Assembly: GCF_030817355.1 (NCBI RefSeq) | Contig: NZ_JAUSZH010000001.1 | Location: 3,466,501 to 3,530,500, forward strand | Length of the DNA: 64,000 bases | DNA from: Streptomyces sp. V1I1 | GTDB taxonomy: Bacteria > Actinomycetota > Actinomycetes > Streptomycetales > Streptomycetaceae | Direction: 5' to 3' | Shown here: positions 36,295 to 44,813 of the stretch, piece by piece | Layout of the letters: each line of letters begins with the position of its first letter | Position numbering within the stretch: the first letter of the stretch is position 1 | Translations under genes and position numbers: made by a program | Notes under the pieces: model-generated | Databases searched by the model: none | The model's input: the letters and a program-made list of their open reading frames with translations, nothing else | What the model was told of the DNA's origin: nothing

Positions 36295-36564
36295 TCACAT
36301 CAGCGGGCGGGACGTTCTGCCCGATGCTTCATCGATCTCCGTGTGGGCCTTCTGCAGCATTTGCGAGGCGAGGTCCATGAGCGCCCGTGCGCCCGAGATC
36401 TCCTCGCCCACACGCAGCTGCTCCGGGTCGGAATGGTGGCGCTGGGCATTGCCGTGCCCGCGCATTTCCGTGCCGTCGCCGAGCCTCACCATGGCGGCCG
36501 CTCTCGTCCGGTCGCCGTCCTCCTGGAACTCCATCTCGATGTGCCATCCGACGAGTGTCTTCAT
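36295..36564 (-). CDS. DUF1876 family protein
   Basis: 89 residues (MKTLVGWHIEMEFQEDGDRT ... AQRHHSDPEQLRVGEEISGARALMDLASQMLQKAHTEIDEA). It matches the DUF1876 small-protein family of actinobacteria: an N-terminal beta hairpin, an 'RHHxDP' loop and a C-terminal helix. Members resemble dsRNA-binding-domain folds, with function not established. Single gene; its RBS (GGAGGTGATCC) is strong and sits eight bases before the ATG. Confidence 0.85.
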   Translation of the reverse strand: MKTLVGWHIEMEFQEDGDRTRAAAMVRLGDGTEMRGHGNAQRHHSDPEQLRVGEEISGARALMDLASQMLQKAHTEIDEASGRTSRPLM

Positions 36565-36642
36565 GGCGGATCACCTCCAGCGGTACTTCTTCCAGAGTGC
36601 GCCGCCCGGCCGGAGATCACCACAGCACTTACGGGATCCATC

Positions 36643-36682
36643 ACTTACCAGCTGGTGAGTACCTGACTTAATAGTCGGTACT
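36643..36682 (+). promoter_or_regulatory. two overlapping palindromic operator candidates
   Basis: ACTTACCAG-CTGGTGAGT (36643-36660, one mismatch) is followed at once by AGTACCTGACT-TAAT-AGTCGGTACT (36658-36682, nearly perfect). The TAATAGT segment could be the -10 element of the downstream reductase gene, so a repressor here would block it. The spacing resembles HxlR-type sites, but no HxlR gene is adjacent. Confidence 0.55.
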
Positions 36683-36759
36683 TGTTCCCTTTTCGCCGCC
36701 GGGCAAGGATCGGAAGCAATCCCGCACCGCATTCCCTTTCCTTCCGGAGGAGCCCAGTC

Positions 36760-37629
36760 ATGCCCGCGAACAAGCCCCCCGTATCCGTGCTCGGCCTCGG
36801 AATGATGGGCACGGCCCTCGCCGCCGCGTTCCTGAAGGCCGGACACCCCGTCACCGTCTGGAACCGCTCCCCCGCCAAGACCGGCCCGCTGGTCGCCCAG
36901 GGCGCGCTCCCCGCGAAGACCGCCGCCGGGGCGGTGGCCGAGAGCCCGCTCGTCGTCTTCTGCCTGCTGACCAACGACAACGTCGAGGAGCTGTTCGCCA
37001 CCCTCCCCGAAGCCGTCGCCGGCAAGACCCTGGTCAACCTCACCAACGGCACTCCAGCCCAGGCCCGCGACCTGGCCGCCTGGTCCGCCAAGCACGGCGC
37101 CCACTACATCGACGGCGGCATCATGGCCGTACCGCAGATGATCGCGGGCCCGCACGCGTACGTCCTCTACAGCGGCGACGAGCAGGCCTACGAGACCCAC
37201 CGCCCCACCCTCGCTGCCCTCGGCGACACCAAGTGGACCGGCACCGACCCGGGCCTCGCGGCCCTGCACGACCTGGCGCTGCTGACCGGCATGTACGGGA
37301 TGTTCATGGGCGTCCTGCAAGCCTTCGCGCTGGTGCGTACGGAGAACATCCCAGCCACCGAATTCTCCGAGCTCCTGGTCCCCTGGATCAGCGCGATGCT
37401 CTCGGGCGCGCCGGAGCTGGGCAAGGCGATCGACACGGGACAGCACCTGACGGATGTCTCCAGCCTCGCCGTGAGCCAGGCCGCCTTCCCCAACCTCCTG
37501 AACACCTTCCGCGACCAGGGAGTCAGCACGGAATTCTTCGAGCCGCTCCAGGCGATCATGGACCGCGCGATCGAGCAGGGCTACGAGGCCGACAGCCTGT
37601 CCCGCCTCGCGGACCTTCTCAAGAAGTAG
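36760..37629 (+). CDS. NAD(P)-dependent beta-hydroxyacid dehydrogenase / imine-reductase-like protein
   Basis: 289 residues from ATG 36760 with GGAGG nine bases upstream. The N-terminal Rossmann fold has VLGLGMMGTALAAAFLKAGHPVTVWNRSPAK, including the NADPH-selecting NRS segment. LTNGTPAQARDLAAW and YIDGGIMAVPQMIAGP follow, with an all-helical C-domain (LALLTGMYGMFMGVLQAFAL). The glycine-rich 'GGIMAVPQMIG' type is characteristic of imine reductases as well as hydroxyisobutyrate dehydrogenases, so the substrate is open. Confidence 0.82.
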   Translation: MPANKPPVSVLGLGMMGTALAAAFLKAGHPVTVWNRSPAKTGPLVAQGALPAKTAAGAVAESPLVVFCLLTNDNVEELFATLPEAVAGKTLVNLTNGTPAQARDLAAWSAKHGAHYIDGGIMAVPQMIAGPHAYVLYSGDEQAYETHRPTLAALGDTKWTGTDPGLAALHDLALLTGMYGMFMGVLQAFALVRTENIPATEFSELLVPWISAMLSGAPELGKAIDTGQHLTDVSSLAVSQAAFPNLLNTFRDQGVSTEFFEPLQAIMDRAIEQGYEADSLSRLADLLKK

Positions 37630-38020
37630 GTCCGAACTCGCACCACACGATCTTCCCCGGATCGCGCTCGCCGACCCCCCACTTGTCGGCGAGCACATCC
37701 ACGAGCATCAACCCCCGCCCCGACTCCCCGTCCGGCTCCCGCACTCCGGGCTCCCCGTCGCCGCTGTCATGCACCTCGATACGGAGCAGCCCGTCCCCGT
37801 ACAGCCATAGCTTCAGCCGATAGCCGCGCCCAGGTGGTACGCCGTGCACGAGCGCGTTGGTGGCCAGCTCGCTCACGCAGAGCAGTACGTCGTCGATACG
37901 GGCACCGACGCCCCAGTCGGTCACGGCGGTGCGTACGAACTTCCTGGCAGCGGGCACGGATCGCAGCTCGCGGCGGTAGAACTGCTCCCGCAGACAGGGT
38001 TGTTGAATGACGTCATCCAT
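37619..38020 (-). CDS. HATPase_c-type ATP-binding (anti-sigma-like) protein
   Basis: 133 residues from ATG 38020 (TTG 38074 is the alternative). It carries the Bergerat-fold boxes: ELATNALVHG (N), IEVHDSGDGEP (G1) and GRGLMLVDVLADKWG (G2). These are of the SpoIIAB/RsbW type without a histidine phosphotransfer domain. It overlaps the reductase 3' end by 11 bases and is divergent from the XRE/DUF397 pair. This triad is common in Streptomyces and is typified by whiJ/abaA-like loci that affect development. Confidence 0.87.
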   Translation of the reverse strand: MDDVIQQPCLREQFYRRELRSVPAARKFVRTAVTDWGVGARIDDVLLCVSELATNALVHGVPPGRGYRLKLWLYGDGLLRIEVHDSGDGEPGVREPDGESGRGLMLVDVLADKWGVGERDPGKIVWCEFGPTS

Positions 38021-38133
38021 GAGACGAGCGTCACTCCCCGTGACTACGGTGGTGCAGTAGGCGAACCCGTACAAGAAATCCGTACGGGCCCGCAGTGCGT
38101 GACGTACTGATACGGGTGGGGAGTTGGACGGGC

Positions 38134-38958
38134 ATGCACCCCAGAAAGCGGCAGCGAAAGAACGCGTCGGCGATGAAGCTCGTGGGCGCGCAGTTGGCCA
38201 TGTTCCGGGAAACAGCCGGGCTCACCCAGCGCGAACTGGCCAGTTCGATCAATGTGAACTTGGAGACAATCGCCTCGATTGAGCAGGGTCGCCGCCCCCT
38301 CAAGCCCGACCTCGCCGTACGGTTGGACCGTCTGCTGGAAACCAAGAACGCGCTGGAGACAGCGGTCGCCAACATGCCCGAAATTGATCTGATCCCGGCG
38401 TGGGCGGAGCAGTACATGGACTTGGAGCGCGAGGCAATCGCCCTGTCCTCGTATCAGAACCAGGTCGTTCCGGGCCAGCTGCAGACCGAGAGCTATGCCC
38501 GCGCCGTCTTCCGCAGCCGCATCCCAATCCTTGACGAGGATGAGATCACCAAGCGCGTCGCAACCCGCATCGAGCGCCAGGAGATCTTGCAGCGCAAGAA
38601 CCCAATGAGCGTCAGCTTCGTCATCTGGCAGCCGGTGCTCATGCTTCGCCTAGGAGACGGGGAGACCTGCGCGGAGCAAATTCGCCACCTCCGCGCCTGC
38701 GCCGAACTCCCTGGGGTCTCCATCCAGGTCATGCCACTCGATCGAGGTGCTCACCCCGCTCTTGACGGCCCCTTCATTCTGCTGGAGACCCCGGATCACC
38801 AGTACCTCGCGTACGCCGAAACTCAGCGTGGAAGTCAGCTCATTTCGGACCTCGATGAGGTGAGCATCCTTGCCCAGAGGTATGCGATGCTGCGGACTCA
38901 GGCACTCAACCAAGAGGACACCGTGGGCCTGTTGGACCGTTTGCTAGGAGAGCAATGA
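38134..38958 (+). CDS. XRE family regulator (HTH + DUF5753)
   Basis: 274 residues from ATG 38134, GGGAG ten bases upstream. The N-terminal HTH (QLAMFRETAGLTQRELASSINVNLETIASIEQGRRP) is followed by the DUF5753 sensor domain: YQNQVVPGQLQTESYARAVF, RRVATRIERQEIL-type KRVATRIERQEILQRK, and DGPFILLETPDHQYLAY. This is the WhiJ-like regulator class. It is translationally coupled to the DUF397 gene by a four-base overlap. The partner ATP-binding protein is divergent. Confidence 0.9.
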   Translation: MHPRKRQRKNASAMKLVGAQLAMFRETAGLTQRELASSINVNLETIASIEQGRRPLKPDLAVRLDRLLETKNALETAVANMPEIDLIPAWAEQYMDLEREAIALSSYQNQVVPGQLQTESYARAVFRSRIPILDEDEITKRVATRIERQEILQRKNPMSVSFVIWQPVLMLRLGDGETCAEQIRHLRACAELPGVSIQVMPLDRGAHPALDGPFILLETPDHQYLAYAETQRGSQLISDLDEVSILAQRYAMLRTQALNQEDTVGLLDRLLGEQ

Positions 38959-39191
38959 GCACCGCACTGCACTGGTTCAAGTCCAGCTACAGCGGCAGCG
39001 ACGGCGGCGACTGCCTAGAAGTCGCGTACGCCTGGCGCAAGTCCAGCCACAGCGGCAGCGAAGGCGGCGAGTGCGTCGAGGTAGCCACCCACCCCGCCGC
39101 CGTCCACGTCCGGGACTCCAAGAACCCCGACGGCCCCATGCTCACCCTCACCCCCGCCACCTGGGCCGCCTTCACCGCCACCCTGATCTGA
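38955..39191 (+). CDS. DUF397 small protein with internally duplicated head
   Basis: 78 residues. The typical DUF397 motif (W-x-KSSYSGSxGGxCxEVA) occurs twice: FKSSYSGSDGGDCLEVAYA then WRKSSHSGSEGGECVEVA. After that the family tail DSKNPDGPMLTLTPATWAAF follows. DUF397 proteins are partners of the WhiJ-type XRE regulators. Normal members have one copy (about 60 residues), so this one has gained a 19-residue tandem unit. It overlaps the XRE gene by four bases. Confidence 0.9.
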   Translation: MSTALHWFKSSYSGSDGGDCLEVAYAWRKSSHSGSEGGECVEVATHPAAVHVRDSKNPDGPMLTLTPATWAAFTATLI

Positions 39192-39226
39192 GCCAATTGT
39201 CAGTGGTGACCCCTAAAGTCACTTCC

Positions 39227-39985
39227 ATGGTGATCAACCCGAACGCGCTCGGCCTGGATCTACCGCCCGGTGCCATGCGCGTCCAGCCGTCCCTCTGGTA
39301 CGCGAACGAGCCCGCACAGCTCAACACTTGGGCGCGCCTGCTCCCCGCCCGGGAGGCATCCGGCATGCACCCGGTGCTGCTCGTCAACGACGAGGACCGC
39401 TCCCTCTCCTGGGATCGGGACCTCGATCTCGACCGTGTGTCGCACCCGGACGACTACGACGTCGAAGAGGTCCTGACGTCCCTGTGGGACTACGACATGG
39501 CGGAGAACGAAGCCGAGGACGACGCGGACACCATCGCCCCGTTCACGTCCGAGTGGCCGGGCCTCGCCCCCGCGGGCGAGCGGGTGGCCGACCCGGACGT
39601 CACGGCCGCCCGGGTCGCGGACGAGCTGATGGAGGCCGGCCGACTGCCCGGCGCCCGGGCCGGGCTGATTCCCGTACGCCGCAGCGCGGACATCCTCAGC
39701 GCGCTGGGCTGGACCGCCGCGGGCATCCACTACGACACGGGCCCGCTGTCCACCGTCCTGCGCTCGTGGGAGGACCGCTTCGGACTGCGCGTCGTCGCGC
39801 TCCACTTCGACCGCCTGGACGTCTCCGTCGCGGCCCCGCCCCGCACGATGACGGAGGCGCTCGCAGTCGCCGCCGAGCACCACGCGTTCTGCCCGGACAA
39901 CGTCCGGCAGGGGTACGACACGATCCGCGAGTACGCGACGGAGGGCCTGCTGGGCAGGCAGCACTGGACCTTCTGGTGGGACTGA
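39227..39985 (+). CDS. DUF4253 domain protein
   Basis: 252 residues from ATG 39227; TAAAGT eleven bases upstream suggests a leaderless message. The C-terminal half has SWEDRFGLRVVALHFDRLDV and AAEHHAFCPDNVRQGYDTIR ... LLGRQHWTFWWD, the end motif of DUF4253. The middle is acidic (AENEAEDDADT). Function unknown; some relatives sit near toxin-immunity genes, but no toxin is evident here. Confidence 0.85.
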   Translation: MVINPNALGLDLPPGAMRVQPSLWYANEPAQLNTWARLLPAREASGMHPVLLVNDEDRSLSWDRDLDLDRVSHPDDYDVEEVLTSLWDYDMAENEAEDDADTIAPFTSEWPGLAPAGERVADPDVTAARVADELMEAGRLPGARAGLIPVRRSADILSALGWTAAGIHYDTGPLSTVLRSWEDRFGLRVVALHFDRLDVSVAAPPRTMTEALAVAAEHHAFCPDNVRQGYDTIREYATEGLLGRQHWTFWWD

Positions 39986-40019
39986 CCGGAAGAACAATTT
40001 TCGGCTGACCTAAGGTCAC

Positions 40020-40035
40020 ATTGGTCTATACCTTG
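40020..40035 (+). promoter_or_regulatory. DasR-type operator (dre) upstream of the chitinase
   Basis: ATTGGTCTATACCTTG closely follows the published dre consensus (ACTGGTCTAGACCACT) for the GntR regulator DasR, which represses chitin/GlcNAc genes in Streptomyces. It lies 112 bases before the chitinase ATG. Confidence 0.75.
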
Positions 40036-40146
40036 ACTCGATCACGTCAACACGCTTGAGTGTGCGGCAAGCCCCCCACCACGGCCTGTTCGGAGGCCTC
40101 AACGCCCGATCCGGACAAGGCCGTTGCCGTGCAAAGGAGTGATCGA

Positions 40147-41043
40147 ATGCTGAGACAACGCATCCTGGCGTTGCTGATAGCGGTCCTCGTAGGAAGCGGA
40201 CTGGCAGCGGTCTTCATGCCCGCCGCGACCGCCGCCACCGCGGACGCCTGCACCTCCGCGCCGAACTGGTCTGCCGGTACTTGGTACGGCACTGGCAACG
40301 TTGTCAAATACACAGACGGCAAGTACTACATAGCCGAGCACGACAACCCGGGTTACGACCCCACCATCAGCACCTGGTACTGGGACCCGTACACCTGTAG
40401 CGGCGGCGGGAACCCGTCCCCGTCCGGCTTCGTCGTGAGCGAGTCGCAGTTCAATCAGATGTTCCCGAACCGGAATTCGTTCTACACGTACAGCGGGCTG
40501 ACCGCCGCCCTCAGCGCGTACCCCGGCTTCGCGAACACCGGCAGTGACACCGTCAAGAAGCAGGAGGCCGCCGCCTTCCTCGCCAACGTCAGTCACGAAA
40601 CCGGCGGTCTGGTCCACATCGTGGAGCAGAACGAGGCCAACTACCCGCACTACTGCGACTGGAGCCAGCCCTACGGCTGCCCGGCCGGCCAGGCCGCGTA
40701 CTACGGCCGCGGGCCGATCCAGCTCAGCTGGAACTTCAACTACAAGGCCGCGGGCGACGCGCTCGGCATTGATCTGCTCAACAACCCCTGGCTTGTGCAG
40801 AACGACGCCGCGGTGGCCTGGAAGACGGGCCTTTGGTACTGGAACACGCAGAACGGCCCGGGCACGATGACCCCGCACAACGCGATGGTCAACCAGGCCG
40901 GCTTCGGCCAGACCATCCGCTCCATCAACGGCTCGCTCGAATGCGACGGCAAGAACCCGGCGCAGGTGCAGAGCCGCGTGAACAACTACACGCAGTTCAC
41001 GCAGATCCTGGGCGTGCCGACAGGTTCCAACCTGTACTGCTGA
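40147..41043 (+). CDS. secreted GH19 chitinase with CBM5/12
   Basis: 298 residues from ATG 40147 (AAAGGAG eight bases upstream). A Sec signal (ILALLIAVLVGSGLAAVFMP ... ATAATA) is followed by a 45-residue CBM5/12 (WSAGTWYGTGNVVKYTDGKYYIAEHD ... WYWDPYTC), a short linker and the GH19 catalytic domain. Catalytic glutamate is in NVSHETGG (about residue 154) and the second in GRGPIQLSWNFNY. It cuts chitin with inversion. A dre site upstream ties it to GlcNAc sensing. Confidence 0.95.
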   Translation: MLRQRILALLIAVLVGSGLAAVFMPAATAATADACTSAPNWSAGTWYGTGNVVKYTDGKYYIAEHDNPGYDPTISTWYWDPYTCSGGGNPSPSGFVVSESQFNQMFPNRNSFYTYSGLTAALSAYPGFANTGSDTVKKQEAAAFLANVSHETGGLVHIVEQNEANYPHYCDWSQPYGCPAGQAAYYGRGPIQLSWNFNYKAAGDALGIDLLNNPWLVQNDAAVAWKTGLWYWNTQNGPGTMTPHNAMVNQAGFGQTIRSINGSLECDGKNPAQVQSRVNNYTQFTQILGVPTGSNLYC

Positions 41044-41251
41044 CCCACCCCCCACACAGACCGCGGGCCGGGGAGAACGCTCCCCCGGTCCGCGGTCAGC
41101 CATGTGAGCCCCTATTTCGCGCCACAGTCACTGTGGCCACTCCCTGTTCACGTACCCCCAGGCAACCCACAGGATCTTCTCCCCGTCCTCCGGAATCGAG
41201 AGGCACCCGGGCCCAACCGGGCGCCCCAGTCGGGGGGTTGAGGAGAGACCG

Positions 41252-44020
41252 TTGATACGAGCCCGGAGAGTGTGGGCCACCGCGATAGCGGTGCTCACGG
41301 TGGCGGGGGTGTCGCCGGCAGTGGCTTACGCCCAGCCGCAGCCACCTGATGTCACGCCCGTCAGGGCGGCGAACGAAGAGAACGGCCTGCCGCCCGGCTG
41401 GCGGATCACGAACACCGACGGGGAACAGGCGCTGGAGTGGCGTTCCCCGCGCCGGGTACCCGCGGGCGACGCGCGCGTGGAGTTCCACGCCGACGGCAAG
41501 CTTGTCGGCGTGCCCGAGCCGGAGAAGGACGGCCGGACATTCCGGCTGCCATTCGACGACGCGCGCACAGCAGATCTGGCGGATCTTCAGGTGCTGGCGG
41601 CCGGCCGGCGGCTGGACCAGGAAGCCGACGGCGCTCGTGACCGGCGCTCCCCTTCCGCCGCGAAACCGCCTGCCAAGCTTCCGGCCGGCTCCGTCGACCC
41701 GGGCAAGCCCGGCACGTACCGCACGGTCACCGGCGAGTACGCACTCGACCCGGTCCGCCTGCCCGGCTTCTCCGCGCCCGTCGAGATGCGCGGCGTCGTC
41801 GTCGCACCGAAGGACGCCAAGGGCAAGCGTCCGGTCGCGCTGTTCCTGCACGGCCGGCATGCCACCTGCTACGTCCCGGGCAGCGAGGAGGTGAACGGCG
41901 ACTGGCCCTGTGCGAAGGGCGCCAAGCCGATCCCGAGCCACCGGGGCTATCTGCGGGACCAGGAACTGCTGGCCTCCCAGGGCTATGTGACCGTGTCGAT
42001 CTCCGCCAACGGCATCAACGGCCAGGACGGAGCCGCCGAGGACGGCGGCGCGCAGGCGCGCTCCTCTCTGGTGCGCACCCACCTGACCCGCTGGGCCGAC
42101 TGGGCCGCAAAGCCGGCCGCGGCACCCGCGGCCGTACGGAAGGCGCCGAAGGCCGACCTGTCCCGCGTCCTGCTCGTCGGCCACTCGCGCGGCGGCGAGG
42201 GCGTCAACCGCGCCGCCATGGACAGCCTGTACCCGCCCCCGCCCGCCCAGGACAGCTACCGCGGAAAGGTACGCTGGCAGATCAGCGGGACCGTGCTCAT
42301 CGGGCCGACGATCTTCGGCCAGAACCCGGTGCCGGACGTGCCGTCGCTGACGATCCTGCCGGGCTGCGACGGCGACGTCTCCGACCTCCAGGGCCAGGTG
42401 TACGCCGACGGCACCCGCGGGGTCAGCCGGGGCAAGGCCCTGCACAGCGCGGTCTACATGGTCGGAGCCAACCACAACTACTTCAACAGCGAGTGGACGC
42501 CGGGCAAGGCCCAGGCGCCCGCCGACGACGACTTCTGGCCCGACCCCGAGCAGCCGGACCCGGTGTGCTCGCCGGGCACCGCGACCCGGCTGACCGCCGA
42601 CCAGCAGCACCGGGCCGGCGCCACCTATATCGCCGCCGCGGCCCGGCTGTTCGTCGCCGGTGACGACCGGGTGCGCGAACTGCTCGACGGCTCGGGCCGC
42701 CGGGCCCCCTCCGCAGATCCCGCGCGGGTGCTGACCCACGCGGTCGGCGCGAACCGCGGCGCCGGGTTCCTGCCGGACGGCTCCGTGAAGGTGACCGGCG
42801 GACGGCTGTGCTCCGCGATCGATCCCGACCCGCGCGCGGCCTGCCTGGACACGGAGGCGGGCTCCTCGCCGCACTTCGCGAACTGGGGGCCGGAACGCGA
42901 GACGGGCCGCCGCGCGGTGGCCCTGCGCTGGTCCACGCCCGGCTCGGCGGTGAAGGTCCGCCCCGAGAAGCCGCTCTCCGTCAAGGACGCCAAGAGCCTC
43001 GCGCTGCGCGTCTTCGTGCCGCCGAACTCCACCGGCACACAGCTCGACGTGTCCGTCACCGACGCCTCCGGCAAGCGGGCGAACCTCGGTCGCGTGCAGG
43101 TGGACGGCCTCCCTGGCAGCGACCGCACCGCCTCCTACTGGGCGCGCGAGGTGCGCGTACCGCTCACCGCGGCCACCCGCGCCAGCCTCGACCTGCGCCA
43201 CATCGCCTCTCTGGAGCTGACCCCGCGCACCAGCTCCGGACAGGCGTGGCTGATGGACGCCTGGGCGTGGAGCCCCGGCACCCCCGCCGTGAAGGAAGCC
43301 TCCCTGACCCGTGTCGACATCGGTCGCCTCAAGGTCAAGGAGGGCGACTCGGGCGTCCACACGTACCGGGTGCCCGTCCGCGTTTCCGGGAAGGGCAGCG
43401 GCACGGTCCGGCTGTACGTCCTCGACCCGGCCACCGGCAAGGCAAAGGACCGGCTGGTGACAGTGCGGCCCGGTGGCAGCAGCATCGACGTGTCGGTGCA
43501 GGTGAAGGGCAACAAGCGGTACGCCTGGGACGTGTCCCACGACGTGCTCGTGAAGGCGGTCCGCGGAACCGTCGTCGGCTCGCACGCGGGCGGGGTCACC
43601 GCCGAGAACGACGACCCGATGCCCGAGATCACCGTGAAGCCGGTCGCCGGCAAGGTGACCGAGGGGCAGCCCCTCAAGTGGCAGATCTCCCTGTCCGCGC
43701 CCGCCGACGTGGAGATCACGAAGACGCTGAAGATCGTCCCCGTAACGGGCCGCCCCGAGCTGTCCACCAAGGACGTCGACCGGCAGTGGCTGCTCGACAT
43801 GCTCGGCGAGGTCCCGGACGGTGAAGTGCCGCTGTCCCAGCTGGAGTACGCCTACCTGTGGGCCGGGGTACCGGCCGGGAAGACGAGCGCCGAGGTGCCT
43901 GTGCCCACGGTCCGCGACCAGGTGGCCGAGCCGACGGAGTACGTGGGCCTCCAGCCCACCGACGACGAGGGCAAGCCGGACGGCCCGGTCCTGACCGGCA
44001 CGGTGCTCGACGCGCCGTAG
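41252..44020 (+). CDS. large secreted alpha/beta hydrolase
   Basis: 922 residues from TTG 41252 (AGGAGAGACC before it). A signal peptide (ATAIAVLTVAGVSPAVAYAQ) is followed by an N-terminal beta region, then an alpha/beta hydrolase domain with nucleophile elbow LLVGHSRGGEGVNRAAM (GxSxG, about residue 308), YHGRHATCYVP-type entry (LFLHGRHATCYVPG) and likely catalytic histidine in VGANHNYFN. The C-terminal third has Calx-beta-like motifs (AENDDPMPEITVKPVAGKVT). Probably a lipase- or esterase-like exoenzyme; substrate unknown. It follows the chitinase but has its own leader. Confidence 0.8.
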   Translation: MIRARRVWATAIAVLTVAGVSPAVAYAQPQPPDVTPVRAANEENGLPPGWRITNTDGEQALEWRSPRRVPAGDARVEFHADGKLVGVPEPEKDGRTFRLPFDDARTADLADLQVLAAGRRLDQEADGARDRRSPSAAKPPAKLPAGSVDPGKPGTYRTVTGEYALDPVRLPGFSAPVEMRGVVVAPKDAKGKRPVALFLHGRHATCYVPGSEEVNGDWPCAKGAKPIPSHRGYLRDQELLASQGYVTVSISANGINGQDGAAEDGGAQARSSLVRTHLTRWADWAAKPAAAPAAVRKAPKADLSRVLLVGHSRGGEGVNRAAMDSLYPPPPAQDSYRGKVRWQISGTVLIGPTIFGQNPVPDVPSLTILPGCDGDVSDLQGQVYADGTRGVSRGKALHSAVYMVGANHNYFNSEWTPGKAQAPADDDFWPDPEQPDPVCSPGTATRLTADQQHRAGATYIAAAARLFVAGDDRVRELLDGSGRRAPSADPARVLTHAVGANRGAGFLPDGSVKVTGGRLCSAIDPDPRAACLDTEAGSSPHFANWGPERETGRRAVALRWSTPGSAVKVRPEKPLSVKDAKSLALRVFVPPNSTGTQLDVSVTDASGKRANLGRVQVDGLPGSDRTASYWAREVRVPLTAATRASLDLRHIASLELTPRTSSGQAWLMDAWAWSPGTPAVKEASLTRVDIGRLKVKEGDSGVHTYRVPVRVSGKGSGTVRLYVLDPATGKAKDRLVTVRPGGSSIDVSVQVKGNKRYAWDVSHDVLVKAVRGTVVGSHAGGVTAENDDPMPEITVKPVAGKVTEGQPLKWQISLSAPADVEITKTLKIVPVTGRPELSTKDVDRQWLLDMLGEVPDGEVPLSQLEYAYLWAGVPAGKTSAEVPVPTVRDQVAEPTEYVGLQPTDDEGKPDGPVLTGTVLDAP

Positions 44021-44057
44021 GCACAGCCGCGTTGGTCACGCGGGCGTGAGCCGGGAC

Positions 44058-44085
44058 CCCCGGTTCACGCCCGCGTGAACCGGGG
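44058..44085. terminator. hairpin terminator
   Basis: CCCCGGTTCACGC and GCGTGAACCGGGG form a perfect 13-bp stem with a two-base loop between the convergent hydrolase and VOC genes. Confidence 0.8.
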
Positions 44086-44088
44086 CCC

Positions 44089-44508
44089 TCACATGCTCTC
44101 CTCCTGAGCGTCGGCGGGCGTGACCCATTCGACGAACTGGATGATCAGTCCGTTGGGGTCGGTGACCTGGAAGAGGCGTTCGCCCCACGGCTCTTCGCGC
44201 AACGGCATGGTGATCTCGACGCCCTCCGCACGCAGCCGCTTCTCCTCGGCCTCCAGCCCCGTGAGGGTGAAGGCGAGGATCAGACCTCCGGCGTGCCGGT
44301 CGCGCTGATCCGCGGGCAGGACCTCGATGCCGCGCCGCAGCAGGACTATGTCCACCGCGGCGTCGGGCCGCGTGAGGGAGGCGAAGCCTTCGGCGACGGC
44401 CTGTTCCTGGTAGCCGAGGTGAGTCGTGAAGAAGGCCTGGGAAGCGGCCACATCGTCGACGGTGAGCGAGACGGTGGAAGTGGTGATCTGCAAGGCAGGC
44501 TCCTTCAC
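44089..44508 (-). CDS. VOC family (glyoxalase/bleomycin-resistance-like) protein
   Basis: 139 residues with two beta-alpha-beta-beta-beta units: STVSLTVDDVAASQAFFTTHLGYQEQ and GLILAFTLTGLEAEEKRLRAEGVEITMPLREEPWGERLFQVTDPNGLIIQFVEWV. The metal ligands (E at the VDPxGxxIxxxE-type end) are retained. Function could be a dioxygenase or binding protein. It is preceded by a small frame and the shared TetR promoter region. Confidence 0.88.
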   Translation of the reverse strand: MKEPALQITTSTVSLTVDDVAASQAFFTTHLGYQEQAVAEGFASLTRPDAAVDIVLLRRGIEVLPADQRDRHAGGLILAFTLTGLEAEEKRLRAEGVEITMPLREEPWGERLFQVTDPNGLIIQFVEWVTPADAQEESM

Positions 44509-44547
44509 GCAAGGGGGAGTTGACGGGGGCGGAGACCTCGGCGGCGG

Positions 44548-44712
44548 TCAGTACGAGCTGCGCCGCGGGAGGTTGCGTACGCGGACGTTGTTGTCCCGGA
44601 AGCGGGCGGGCGGGATCTGCGCGAGCTGCCGTCGCCCTGAACCCCGGCGAGCGGCGCGGTAGTCGGCCTCAGCCTGATCGGCGAGGGCCTTGGCGATGTC
44701 GACGTGCTGCAT
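44548..44712 (-). CDS. small basic protein between the TetR operator and the VOC gene
   Basis: 54 residues: MQHVDIAKALADQAEADYRA ... IPPARFRDNNVRVRNLPRRSSY. It is very Arg-rich at the C-terminus. AGGGGACG lies about eight bases before the ATG. It precedes the VOC gene by 39 bases on the same strand and is immediately downstream of the palindromic operator, so it is a plausible first gene of the VOC transcript. No family recognised. Confidence 0.5.
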   Translation of the reverse strand: MQHVDIAKALADQAEADYRAARRGSGRRQLAQIPPARFRDNNVRVRNLPRRSSY

Positions 44713-44735
44713 ACGAGGCGTCCCCTCGAGAGAGA

Positions 44736-44756
44736 AACTTACGTTAGACGTAAACT
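44736..44756. promoter_or_regulatory. TetR-type palindromic operator
   Basis: TTACGT-TAG-ACGTAA is a perfect 6-3-6 inverted repeat at 44739-44753, with further A/T symmetry outside (AAACTTACGTTAGACGTAAA). It sits in the divergent region between the 54-residue frame/VOC gene and the tetR gene, the normal place for an autoregulatory site. Confidence 0.75.
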
Positions 44757-44813
44757 TAGATCCGACGTACCTCGGGTGTCAACATAAATTTGCCACCGAT
44801 GTAAGATTTCTCC

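Noticed and set aside
41096..43585. 829-residue frame antisense to the secreted hydrolase
   Set aside because: Mirror of a clear coding gene with signal peptide and GxSxG motif; composition artefact.
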